Source: Vibrio maerlii (GTDB lineage Bacteria > Pseudomonadota > Gammaproteobacteria > Enterobacterales > Vibrionaceae). From it: DNA of 64,000 nucleotides. Within the stretch, counting starts at the first letter, position 1. Each line of letters opens with the position of its first letter. The stretch lies in assembly GCF_003415655.1 (NCBI RefSeq), contig NZ_QRHC01000005.1, forward strand, positions 124,001 through 188,000. The letters are read 5' to 3'. The translations under genes were made by a program, and so were the position numbers. Under the pieces are notes generated by a model. The model worked only from the letters and a program-made list of their open reading frames with translations. It was not told the DNA's origin and did no database searches. This document shows, piece after piece, positions 19,497 to 27,760 of the stretch.

Positions 19497-20495
19497 ATGA
19501 GTAATATTAAAGACGTAGCTGCACACGCGGGCGTATCTTTTAAGACGGTGGCTAGAGTCGTCAACAACGAGCCATCGGTTCGTGAAAGCACGCGCGAAAA
19601 AGTATTACGCTCAATTGAAGCGTTGAATTACCGTCCAAATACCTCTGCGAAAATGATGCGCAACCAAAAGTCGGGGGTGTTTGGTATCATCATGGAAACC
19701 CGCAGTTCAATGGCTCCTGCGGTAAAGATCATCCAAGAGGCTCAGCACTATGCGCGTAAGCATGGCAAGTTGGTCATCACTTCAAACGTCACCGAACACG
19801 ACCGTGCAAGTGCGATCGAACAAATGCTCAACCTACGTGTCGATGGCATTATCTACGCGACCATGTACCATCGTGAAGTCGAGATCCCGCCAGAATTAGA
19901 AGGCACACCGATGGTGTTAGTCAACTGCTTCAGCAAGAACCCTAACATCCCAGCCATTGTTCCAAATGAACACCAAGCAGGCTTAGAGTTGACTCAACGC
20001 ATGCTGAATAAAGGCTTCCGAAAGATTGCGTTTCTCAACCTAAACGGTCGAGTAATCGCGGCAAGTGAGCGCTTACAAGGCTATAAATCAGCGCTTTCTA
20101 TGTCAGGTATTACCGTTAATCCTGATTATCTCAAATATGCAGAAATAGAAAGTCACCAAGGCGGAGCCAGTTCTATCAGCGTTACTGACCAGGTGTTGAC
20201 TGAGCTGCTTGAGATGAACAACCCACCCGATGCCATTATCTGCGGTAAGGATGAAATCGCACTTGAGGTGTACTTGTATTTGGCACACAAAGGCATCAAA
20301 CCCGGTACTGAACTTGGTATTGGATCGTTCGATAACATGGAGCACATCACTCGTTGGCTAAAACCTTCGCTTTCAACCATGGAGCTTCCTCATACTAAGA
20401 TGGGTCAAGTCGCGATGCAGTACCTGCTCGGCGAGCCACTAAACCGCAACCAATATTTGGTAGATTGGGATTTTGTCGAAGGAACTTCGTTCTAA
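19497..20495 (+). CDS. LacI family transcriptional regulator (sugar locus 1)
   Basis: A 332-residue LacI/GalR repressor. The N-terminal helix-turn-helix is IKDVAAHAGVSFKTVARVVN (residues 4-23), with the hinge around residues 45-60. The rest is a periplasmic-binding-protein-like effector domain. It lies between the ABC operon and the second GH32 gene on the same strand, so it probably regulates both in response to sucrose, fructose or a phosphorylated product. No perfectly palindromic operator is visible in its own leader other than the long dyad at 19420-19461. Confidence 0.93.
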   Translation: MSNIKDVAAHAGVSFKTVARVVNNEPSVRESTREKVLRSIEALNYRPNTSAKMMRNQKSGVFGIIMETRSSMAPAVKIIQEAQHYARKHGKLVITSNVTEHDRASAIEQMLNLRVDGIIYATMYHREVEIPPELEGTPMVLVNCFSKNPNIPAIVPNEHQAGLELTQRMLNKGFRKIAFLNLNGRVIAASERLQGYKSALSMSGITVNPDYLKYAEIESHQGGASSISVTDQVLTELLEMNNPPDAIICGKDEIALEVYLYLAHKGIKPGTELGIGSFDNMEHITRWLKPSLSTMELPHTKMGQVAMQYLLGEPLNRNQYLVDWDFVEGTSF

Positions 20496-20516
20496 AACCT
20501 CTAACTTAGTTACTCT

Positions 20517-20543
20517 AATGGCGGCAATTATGCTGCCATTTCC
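20517..20543 (+). other. hairpin between LacI and second GH32 gene
   Basis: A stem AATGGCGGCA with TGCTGCCATT, one mismatch, loop ATTA. It is followed by TTTCCCC, which is not a full T run. It could attenuate transcription between the two genes. Confidence 0.5.
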
Positions 20544-20562
20544 CCACATAGAGCCTTAATCC

Positions 20563-22017
20563 ATGCTGTCCAATAACACTGATTCTGCTAATCAAGCCCA
20601 AGAAAACGATGTAATTAAGCACTGCCCTTATCGACTCGGCTTTCATATCATTCCTTCATCTGGTTGGATTAATGACCCGAACGGGTTGGTCTTTCACGGT
20701 GGTCTCTATCACGCCTTCTTCCAATACCATCCTTATTCTTCAGTCTGGGGACCAATGCACTGGGGACATGTTACTAGTGAAGATATGGTTCATTGGCAGC
20801 GTCAACCCGTCGCGTTAGCACCAGGTGATGAAGGCACTTGCTTTTCTGGCTCTGCGGTTAGCGATAATGGTGAGCTTCACCTGTTCTACACGGGTCATCA
20901 TTGGACCAAGCAGGAGAATGATTGGCAAAACTTCAAGCAAACACAGTGTTTGGCCACCAGCGTAGACGGCGTCAGTTTTGAAAAGAAAGGCATCGTCATT
21001 GCAGATTCTCCCCTACCGCACATCCAAGATTTCAGAGATCCAAAGGTCTGGAAAGAAGGTGGAAAATGGCATTTGATATTGGGCGCTCAAGACAATGGCA
21101 CAGGCCAAGTACTTTATTACCAAGGACAAACCCCTGAGCAATGGGAATATCGAGGCGTACTTGTTGAGGCCGACGAATCGGAAGGCTATATGTGGGAGTG
21201 CCCAGACTTATTTAAACTTGGAAGCAAGCATATTCTTGCTGCTTCTCCACAAGGATTACCAAAACACGGATATCACAATTTAAGCGAATATCAGTGCGGT
21301 TATTTTGTTGGTGAGTTTGATGGACAATCATTCTCTCACTCGGTTTTTACTGAGTTCGATGTAGGGCATGATTTTTACGCTTGCCAAACATTTGAAACAC
21401 CTGATGGCCGAAGAGTCATGCAAGCATGGATGGGGCTACCTGCTACGCTTATGGAGACTCAAGACAGTGGTTGGGCAGGCGCTCTTTCACTTCCTAGAGA
21501 GTTAACTCTCGACGAGCAACAACGAGTCATCCAAAAACCAATTAAAGAGCTCACAGGCTTACGCCAAGCTGAACTACTGTCAGTACAAAATAGCGAAATA
21601 GAAGCAGGCCGTCATCCGCTTGATGTTCAAGGTGAGTTACTCGAAATTGAACTTAGTTTTTGTTTACAAGAGCGTACTGCTGAGCGGTTCGGTATCTTGC
21701 TTCGTTGCGGGGAAAACCAAGAGCAAACCATGATTGGCTACGATGCCATGGCCGAGCGCATCTATCTTGACCGGAATCTATCCGGGCATGTTCAAGGCGT
21801 TCGCAGCACTGAGCATGACGGTAGCGACCATGTAGATCTACATATTTACTTAGACAGGTCTTGTGTCGAGATCTTCTCAGATACGGCCTACCAGACCATC
21901 ACAAGCCGTATCTATCCTGAGGAGAATAGCTCCAAAGTAAATATTTTCTCTGAGAATGGAAAAGTAACGCTTAAGTCACTCAACATCTGGCAACTCAAAG
22001 ATATTTGGCACCCTTAA
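20563..22017 (+). CDS. GH32 sucrose hydrolase, ScrB-like (cytoplasmic)
   Basis: A 484-residue family 32 hydrolase, distinct from the one at 16840. The catalytic triad is intact: WINDPNG with Asp38, FRDPK with Asp159, and MWECPDLF with Glu212. The layout and the short N-terminal extension resemble sucrose-6-phosphate hydrolases (ScrB). No sucrose PTS gene is present in the window, so the substrate is more likely unphosphorylated sucrose or short fructo-oligosaccharide delivered by the adjacent ABC importer. No signal peptide is visible. The C-terminal beta-sandwich domain covers about residues 340-484. Confidence 0.92.
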   Translation: MLSNNTDSANQAQENDVIKHCPYRLGFHIIPSSGWINDPNGLVFHGGLYHAFFQYHPYSSVWGPMHWGHVTSEDMVHWQRQPVALAPGDEGTCFSGSAVSDNGELHLFYTGHHWTKQENDWQNFKQTQCLATSVDGVSFEKKGIVIADSPLPHIQDFRDPKVWKEGGKWHLILGAQDNGTGQVLYYQGQTPEQWEYRGVLVEADESEGYMWECPDLFKLGSKHILAASPQGLPKHGYHNLSEYQCGYFVGEFDGQSFSHSVFTEFDVGHDFYACQTFETPDGRRVMQAWMGLPATLMETQDSGWAGALSLPRELTLDEQQRVIQKPIKELTGLRQAELLSVQNSEIEAGRHPLDVQGELLEIELSFCLQERTAERFGILLRCGENQEQTMIGYDAMAERIYLDRNLSGHVQGVRSTEHDGSDHVDLHIYLDRSCVEIFSDTAYQTITSRIYPEENSSKVNIFSENGKVTLKSLNIWQLKDIWHP

Positions 22018-22130
22018 CCCAATCTAACTCGGTTACCGTCTAATCAGCAGGAGTAGCCGAGCCTTCACAGCCACAACCTACACAGCCACTCTAGTCTTTC
22101 GATACTTTCACAATGTTCAAATTACTAATG

Positions 22131-22142
22131 GTAAATATTTAC
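22131..22142. promoter_or_regulatory. putative LacI-type operator, copy 1
   Basis: The perfect 12-bp palindrome GTAAATATTTAC occurs 139 bases before the dehydrogenase start. Copy 2 is centred 44 bases downstream, compatible with cooperative binding of dimers. A third copy precedes the LacI gene at 24433, supporting assignment to that regulator. Confidence 0.7.
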
Positions 22143-22173
22143 TCTTTAGGTTTTAATTTAGTGATCCAGTTAA

Positions 22174-22187
22174 CGTAAATATTTACG
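22174..22187. promoter_or_regulatory. putative LacI-type operator, copy 2
   Basis: This copy is extended to a perfect 14-bp palindrome, CGTAAATATTTACG, 94 bases before the dehydrogenase start codon. The central TA differs from the classical CG centre of LacI/GalR operators, but the symmetry and recurrence fit this family. Confidence 0.75.
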
Positions 22188-22280
22188 AAAGATCTGCATA
22201 ATCAACTCATCAAGAACATAGACCTATCGCTCTCCCCTACTCTGTTACCCAAGAGCGATACACACAAAAGGTAAATTACG

Positions 22281-23243
22281 ATGAAAGTTGCTGTACTACG
22301 CGGTCCTAAAGATTTCCATATTGAAGAACGCCCAATGCCAGAAATTGGCCCAACAGAAGCCCTGGTTAAGATCTCGGTTTGTGGTATCTGTGCGTCAGAA
22401 ATTCACGACTACTGTGAAACACCTGCAGGGTCTGAGCGTGTGCTTGGCCATGAAGCAGTTGGTATCGTTCAAGAAGTGGGGGTTGGTGTAACTAAGTTTA
22501 AGAAAGGCGATCGTGTCACTGGCGTTATCATGCAAGGTTTCGCTGAATATGGCAAAGCTGAAGAAGAGTTACTGACACTTGTACCAGAATCACTAGAAGA
22601 TTCAGAAGCAATTGGCGAACCTCTAGGCTGTCTAATGAGCGGTGCTAACCGCACTCCAGTAGAGTACGGTCAAAAAGTAGCAATCATTGGTCTTGGTTAC
22701 ATGGGTCTGGGCTTCCTGCAGCTAATGAAGATGAAAAACCCAGTTAAATTGATCGGTATTGATCCTCGTGAAGAAGCTCGCCAAAAAGCACTTGAGTTAG
22801 GCGCAGACGAAGTGTACCACCCAGCTGACGTTCCAGAAGAATACAAAGTAACAGAATTTGGTGAAAATGGCCGCCACGAAGGTAAAGCATTTGATGTAGT
22901 TGCTGAAACGTCAGGCTCTCAACCTGGTCTTGACCTAGCAGCTGAGATCACCGCCGTACACGGTCTGATGTCTATTGTTGGTTTCCACCAAGGTGAACGT
23001 CGCAATGTTGATATGTGCATGTGGAACTGGAAAGCATTCTCTGTTGTTAACGCGCACGAACGTCACCTTGAGCGTCTAGTAAAAGGTACAGCGACCGCAC
23101 TTAAACTGATTGAAGCTGGCAAGCTAGATACCAAAACGTTAATCACGCACAAGTTCTCACTAGAGCAAGTGGGCGACGCATACGATGCAATCATCGGTAA
23201 GCCAGAAGGCTTCGTCAAAGCTTACGTGAAAATCGCAGATTAA
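22281..23243 (+). CDS. zinc-type MDR dehydrogenase, short form
   Basis: A 320-residue member of the medium-chain dehydrogenase/reductase family. The catalytic-zinc region has Cys in CGICASEIHD and the GHEAVG motif, and a Rossmann fold follows from about residue 130 (GLGYMGLGFL). The four-cysteine structural-zinc lobe found in classical members (about 340-350 aa) is missing. Instead, a short VTGVIMQGFAEY segment joins the two halves. It is likely an NAD(P)-dependent polyol or sugar dehydrogenase. It is 19 bases upstream of the Gfo/Idh/MocA gene and forms one operon with it, under the two palindromic operators. The substrate is unknown. Confidence 0.85.
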   Translation: MKVAVLRGPKDFHIEERPMPEIGPTEALVKISVCGICASEIHDYCETPAGSERVLGHEAVGIVQEVGVGVTKFKKGDRVTGVIMQGFAEYGKAEEELLTLVPESLEDSEAIGEPLGCLMSGANRTPVEYGQKVAIIGLGYMGLGFLQLMKMKNPVKLIGIDPREEARQKALELGADEVYHPADVPEEYKVTEFGENGRHEGKAFDVVAETSGSQPGLDLAAEITAVHGLMSIVGFHQGERRNVDMCMWNWKAFSVVNAHERHLERLVKGTATALKLIEAGKLDTKTLITHKFSLEQVGDAYDAIIGKPEGFVKAYVKIAD

Positions 23244-23262
23244 TAGCAATAAGGAAAGACTC

Positions 23263-24312
23263 ATGACTCAATTCAATATCGCTATTATCGGTTGTGGCAA
23301 CATCGCTCGTACTAAACACGCTTTAGCTCTATCGAAAATGGAACAAGTAAACCTCGTTGGCTTCTTTGATGTGTTCAAAGAAACCGCACAAAAGCTCTGT
23401 GATGATTTCGGTGCTGAAGGTGCTGTGGTTTACGACAACCTAGATGATATCTTCAAAAATCAGGACATCGACGTTGTTCATATCTGTACTCCAAACAACA
23501 CGCATGCAGAGTACAGTATTGCAGCAATGAAACATGGCAAGCACGTGATGTGTGAAAAACCAATGGCAACAACGGTTGAAGATGCACAGCGCATGGTCGA
23601 AGTAAGTCGTGAAACAGGTAAAACGCTGTCTATCAGCTACCAAAACCGCTTCACAAACGAAAACTTATACCTGAAGAAAGAGATTGATGCTGGCCGTCTA
23701 GGTGAAATCTACTTTGCCAAAGCTCACGCTGTTCGTCGTCGTATCGTCCCAACTTGGGGTAGCTTCTTAGATAAAGAAGTACAAGGTGGTGGCGCACTGA
23801 TCGATATCGGCACACATGCTCTTGATCTCGCCTTACACCTCGTGGGCAACTACGATGTGCACAGCGTTAATGGCGTCGCTTACGACAAGTTCAAAAACCA
23901 AACGGAAACCGGTAATATGTTTGGTGATTGGGATGCTGACAAGTACACGATTGACGACTCTTCTTTCGGCTTCATTCGCATGAAAAATGGCGCAACGATC
24001 TTCCTAGAGTCGAGCTGGGCGTTGAATACACTTGATGTCGGCGAAGCGCAAGTGACCCTTTGTGGTGACAAAGCAGGCGCCGACAACCGCAATGGCCTGC
24101 GTATCAATGGTGTGCGCAACGATGCACTGTATGTCGAAGAACCATCTTTCTATGAGGATGACTGCCTAGCTGCAGAAATGAAGCAATGGATCTCTGCGCT
24201 TGAAAACGGCACAGACGCTGAAGTGACACCTGAGCAAGCATTGACAGTCACCAAGGTTCTGGAAGCCATCTACGAATCTTCAGAGACCAAACAACCGGTC
24301 ATTTTTGACTGA
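23263..24312 (+). CDS. Gfo/Idh/MocA family sugar oxidoreductase
   Basis: A 349-residue NAD(P)-dependent oxidoreductase. The N-terminal Rossmann motif is GCGNIA, the conserved EKP motif is at MCEKPMAT near residue 97, and the C-terminal domain has GGGALIDIGTHALDL near 175, which carries the conserved Asp/His pair. Members oxidise or reduce hydroxyl groups of sugars, inositols or sugar acids. With the adjacent MDR enzyme it could run a two-step oxidation and reduction at one sugar carbon. No dedicated transporter or glycosidase is linked, apart from the fructoside system upstream. A strong terminator follows. Confidence 0.9.
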   Translation: MTQFNIAIIGCGNIARTKHALALSKMEQVNLVGFFDVFKETAQKLCDDFGAEGAVVYDNLDDIFKNQDIDVVHICTPNNTHAEYSIAAMKHGKHVMCEKPMATTVEDAQRMVEVSRETGKTLSISYQNRFTNENLYLKKEIDAGRLGEIYFAKAHAVRRRIVPTWGSFLDKEVQGGGALIDIGTHALDLALHLVGNYDVHSVNGVAYDKFKNQTETGNMFGDWDADKYTIDDSSFGFIRMKNGATIFLESSWALNTLDVGEAQVTLCGDKAGADNRNGLRINGVRNDALYVEEPSFYEDDCLAAEMKQWISALENGTDAEVTPEQALTVTKVLEAIYESSETKQPVIFD

Positions 24313-24326
24313 TGTCTTAAGAAATC

Positions 24327-24356
24327 AAAAAGCTCTGGTTGCGCCAGAGCTTTTTA
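24327..24356 (+). terminator. terminator after Gfo/Idh/MocA gene
   Basis: An AAGCTCTGG stem with its complement, loop TTGCG, followed by TTTTTATTTTTT. Confidence 0.9.
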
Positions 24357-24380
24357 TTTTTTATGGTTTCTATTCAAGGC

Positions 24381-24392
24381 GTAAATATTTAC
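24381..24392. promoter_or_regulatory. putative LacI-type operator, copy 3
   Basis: The same perfect palindrome GTAAATATTTAC lies 41 bases before the start of the LacI gene at 24433, where it would give autoregulation. It is preceded by CG, as at copy 2. Confidence 0.75.
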
Positions 24393-24432
24393 CCTCTACG
24401 CAAAATTATCTAATAACAATAAGCTATTACAC

Positions 24433-25404
24433 ATGTCAGATACCCAGACTCTCGATGTCAGTAAAATTAATATTCACGAAGTAGCCAAACAAGCAAATGT
24501 CTCTATCGCTTCGGTGAGTCGCGCACTCAACAATAAGCCGGGAGTCAGTGAAAAGACCAAAAACAAGATCCTAGCAATATGCGAAGAGCTTGGGTTTGCT
24601 ACTGGTGGTTACGCGAGAGAGCTGGTAAGCAAGCATAGAGACAGCATTGCCATTTCTATGGGGCCTTTTTACCAAGCCTCACGCTACCTTGGGTTGATTT
24701 GGCCTGCCATTTCCATCGCTATGCGAGAGCAAGGCAAAAGCCTGCTACCTATCGAGCTTGATGAGAATAACTTCGACCAAATTGGTGGTGTGGTACTGCT
24801 TAGTGCAGAACACGACGACCCTCGAATTAAAACACTCAAAGAAAAAAACATTCCCTTCGTTTGTTTAGGCGTCGTAGAAGGCGAATTTTGGATTGCCTCG
24901 GATGACTTTAATGGTGGTCGTCTAGCGACTCAACACCTGCTGGATACTGGCAAGCGACATATTGCATTCGTAACCCCTAATGCGCCAGAGGTCAACTACC
25001 AGTCTCGATTGCAAGGCTATACCTCAGTCATGGCAACAGAAGGCATTGCGATTCATACGATTCGCACGGGTAAAGACCCAATCGGTGAATTAGCTGCCTA
25101 TCAATCCATCATGGACTTAGACCCAAATCAACTGGAAAGCATAGATGGTTTAGTCTGCGAAAATGACGAGATTGCTCTTGGGGTAAAAACCGCCTTAGTT
25201 CGACGTGGGATTAACATACCTGAACAAATATCCGTTGTCGGTTACGATGGCATACCAAGTATTTCAGATGGTTTAACCACCGTTGTCCAAGATTACAAGA
25301 AGATCGCTGAACATATCGCTACTTTACTTGGCAAGGCCGCGAATAACGAGGCTCCGATGGGTATTGTTGTCCCTGTTTCGTTGAAGAAAAGCCTGTCATC
25401 TTGA
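24433..25404 (+). CDS. LacI family transcriptional regulator (sugar locus 2)
   Basis: A 323-residue LacI/GalR repressor with a short N-terminal tail. Its helix-turn-helix is IHEVAKQANVSIASVSRALN (about residues 14-33), followed by the conserved NKPGVSEKTKNKI. The effector domain has the usual PBP-like pattern (IASDDFNGG, SVVGYDG). The palindrome 41 bases upstream also occurs twice before the MDR/Gfo operon, so I infer that it represses itself and that operon. It may also control the amylosucrase gene 161 bases downstream, though no exact copy of the palindrome is found there. Confidence 0.92.
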   Translation: MSDTQTLDVSKINIHEVAKQANVSIASVSRALNNKPGVSEKTKNKILAICEELGFATGGYARELVSKHRDSIAISMGPFYQASRYLGLIWPAISIAMREQGKSLLPIELDENNFDQIGGVVLLSAEHDDPRIKTLKEKNIPFVCLGVVEGEFWIASDDFNGGRLATQHLLDTGKRHIAFVTPNAPEVNYQSRLQGYTSVMATEGIAIHTIRTGKDPIGELAAYQSIMDLDPNQLESIDGLVCENDEIALGVKTALVRRGINIPEQISVVGYDGIPSISDGLTTVVQDYKKIAEHIATLLGKAANNEAPMGIVVPVSLKKSLSS

Positions 25405-25565
25405 AAAAGTGGTATCCAACAGCACCTTCAACGCATAACCTCTCATAAATACGATTCCAACCCACTTGCTAAATCGATTTAGGAAGAAGATCACAGAAAT
25501 TATTTTTTACTAGCTAAATAATAGTCGCCATATATGACTATTTACGAATATGGCTAGGAGAAACC

Positions 25566-27491
25566 ATGTTAACTCATCAGCAGGGACAGAAAGCCCTCAA
25601 GCAGGTGCTTGAATCAATCGAGCTTCCTAAATTAACCAAAAAAGACAACGTTGTATTTCAAAAGCGTTTAGAACAATACTTCCCTCCTCTAGCACAAAAA
25701 CTCCATGAGCTATACGGTCATCAGTACGACTTCTTCTATCATCTTCAACAACTCGTTATCACACTAGCTAATGCCTTTGCTTCTCGTAAACCGGCAATGA
25801 AGAAGCGCGATGAGCTGCGTTTGAAGAATCCGACTTGGTATCGCAGTGAAGATATGCTGGGCATGGCCGTTTATGTTGATCTGTTTGCCGGTGACCTGAA
25901 GAAACTTAAAGAAAAAATCCCTTACCTCAAAGAGCTTGGTATCACCTATCTGCACCTAATGCCCCTTTATCAAGCGCCTGAAGGTGACAGTGACGGTGGC
26001 TACGCAGTGTCTGACTACCGTAAGGTCGATCCAAAGTTAGGTTCAGAAAAAGACCTTGTTACGTTGGCGACTGCATTACGCGATGCTGATATTAGCCTGG
26101 TACTGGATTTCGTTTTCAACCATACGTCAGACGAACACCGTTGGGCTGAAGGTGCGAAAGCCGGCGATCCTGAGCTACAAGATTTCTACTATTTCTTTGA
26201 AAACAAGCAAGACGTTGATGATTACAACCAAACATGTCGCGAAATCTTCCCGACAGTACGTCGAGGTAGTTTCACCTTCCTAGAAGCGCAACAGAAGTGG
26301 GTTTGGACGACCTTCAATAGTTTCCAGTGGGATCTGAACTATTCCAACCCAGCCGTTTTCAATGCGATTACTGATGAGATGTTATTCTTAGCAAACATTG
26401 GCTGCGAAGGCCTACGATTGGATGCACTTGCCTTTATTTGGAAAGAGAAATGGACTCAGTGTGAGAGCCTACCGAAAGCACATACCTTGATTCAGTGCTT
26501 CAACTCTTGTCTACAAATCGTCGCTCCAGCGGTTCAATTCAAATCTGAAGCGATTGTTCATCCTGATGAAGTAGCAAAATACATTGGTAAAGATGAATGT
26601 CAGCTTTCTTACAATCCTCTTATGATGGCTCTCATGTGGGAAAGCCTCGCCACTCGTGAAACTAAGCTGCTTACGGCTTCTCTCAAAAAGAGTTTCCAGA
26701 TTTCTCCTGACTGCAGCTGGGTTAACTACATTCGCTGTCATGACGATATCGGCTGGACGTTTGATGATGCCGTTGCTGACCAACTTGGCATTGATGGCTT
26801 CAATCACCGTCGCTTCCTAAATCAATTCTATACGGGCCGTTTCGAAGGCTCATTTGCCGAGGGTGTCCCGTTCCAGGAGAACCCGACTACAGGAGATTGC
26901 CGTGTTTGTGGTTCATTGGCTGCGTTGACGGGTCTGGAAACCGCAGTTGCCAACCAAGATGCAAACGCGACTAAACTGGCTCAAAAGCGAATTCGCCTAC
27001 TAAACAGTATTAACTTAAGTATCGGCGGCATACCTCTGATCTATCAAGGTGATGAACTTGCGATGTTTAATGACCACAGCTACCTTGATGATCCGTTCAA
27101 GCGTGATGATTCTCGTTGGGTAAACCGACCTCAGATTACCGAAGCGGATATTGCGACAATTGACGACCCTAGCCATGCCGCTTTCAAGGTCTCAAATGAT
27201 CTCAAGCAGATGATTGAACTGCGTAAATCATCACCGGTATTTGGTGAAGCTCGCACCGAAATTCTGGAAACTTACCAACCACACCTTTTCGCTTATGCTC
27301 GCATTCATGAAAATGGTGAGAAGCTGCTAGCAATCTGTAACTTTAGCGAATACGAACAATCTGTTCCTGCATCAATCTGTGACATTTTAGGGGCAGACAG
27401 CATCATCAATACTCTTGATGGTCAGGATGTTAATATGCAGGGAGACATCTCACTGGATGCCTACGATGTTCTTTGGCTTCGTCAGAAGTAA
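25566..27491 (+). CDS. amylosucrase (GH13)
   Basis: A 641-residue family 13 glucosyltransferase. It uses sucrose as donor to extend an alpha-1,4-glucan and releases fructose. The catalytic residues are Asp286 (GLRLDALAF), Glu328 (KSEAIVH) and the transition-state Asp393 (RCHDDIGW). These are the residue numbers I recall for the Neisseria polysaccharea enzyme, and the full length is similar. An N-terminal helical domain (about 1-90) precedes the TIM barrel, again as in amylosucrases and unlike sucrose phosphorylases. No signal peptide is visible, so it acts on intracellular sucrose. It has its own leader after the second LacI gene, and a terminator follows. Confidence 0.9.
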   Translation: MLTHQQGQKALKQVLESIELPKLTKKDNVVFQKRLEQYFPPLAQKLHELYGHQYDFFYHLQQLVITLANAFASRKPAMKKRDELRLKNPTWYRSEDMLGMAVYVDLFAGDLKKLKEKIPYLKELGITYLHLMPLYQAPEGDSDGGYAVSDYRKVDPKLGSEKDLVTLATALRDADISLVLDFVFNHTSDEHRWAEGAKAGDPELQDFYYFFENKQDVDDYNQTCREIFPTVRRGSFTFLEAQQKWVWTTFNSFQWDLNYSNPAVFNAITDEMLFLANIGCEGLRLDALAFIWKEKWTQCESLPKAHTLIQCFNSCLQIVAPAVQFKSEAIVHPDEVAKYIGKDECQLSYNPLMMALMWESLATRETKLLTASLKKSFQISPDCSWVNYIRCHDDIGWTFDDAVADQLGIDGFNHRRFLNQFYTGRFEGSFAEGVPFQENPTTGDCRVCGSLAALTGLETAVANQDANATKLAQKRIRLLNSINLSIGGIPLIYQGDELAMFNDHSYLDDPFKRDDSRWVNRPQITEADIATIDDPSHAAFKVSNDLKQMIELRKSSPVFGEARTEILETYQPHLFAYARIHENGEKLLAICNFSEYEQSVPASICDILGADSIINTLDGQDVNMQGDISLDAYDVLWLRQK

Positions 27492-27592
27492 TGAGGTACA
27501 AGTCGATTGCCATAGTGAAGAACTAACCCGTTCTTTTCGGATTAATAGTGGTTTACACGTTTAACCACGACCAAAAATCGAATTGTATTATT

Positions 27593-27621
27593 AGGAGGAG
27601 CTTATCGCTCCTCCTTTTTTA
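27593..27621 (+). terminator. terminator after amylosucrase gene
   Basis: A 9-bp stem AGGAGGAGC/GCTCCTCCT with a 5-base loop and a T run. An imperfect GTGGTT/AACCAC repeat lies just before it, near 27548-27568. Confidence 0.9.
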
Positions 27622-27760
27622 TTACTTTAAATACAAATATGTACATACCGATAATATGTATTATAATTTGTACTCTAGGTATTAAATTGATATTAAGCAT
27701 GGAAACTGTCATTTATCCATCGTAGAATGGCCACATAACCATCATAAAAAACCTCTGGAT

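Larger units (their letters stand above)
22018..22280 (+). promoter_or_regulatory. regulatory region upstream of the MDR/Gfo operon
   Basis: This 263-base non-coding stretch contains two copies of the palindrome GTAAATATTTAC (separate entries) and an AAGG ribosome-binding site before ATG 22281. A TAGTGATCC element near 22160 is at best a CRP half-site. No small gene is visible. Confidence 0.6.

Noticed and set aside
25530..25558. Possible LacI operator upstream of the amylosucrase gene
   Set aside because: A GCCATAT/ATATGGC inverted repeat and an ATTTACG half-site are visible, but the full GTAAATATTTAC palindrome is absent, so control by the second LacI regulator is not supported here.
27548..27568. 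GTGGTT...AACCAC inverted repeat after the amylosucrase gene
   Set aside because: Only six bases pair on each side and the middle is mismatched. A better terminator lies just downstream, so I treat this as part of the 3' region rather than an operator.
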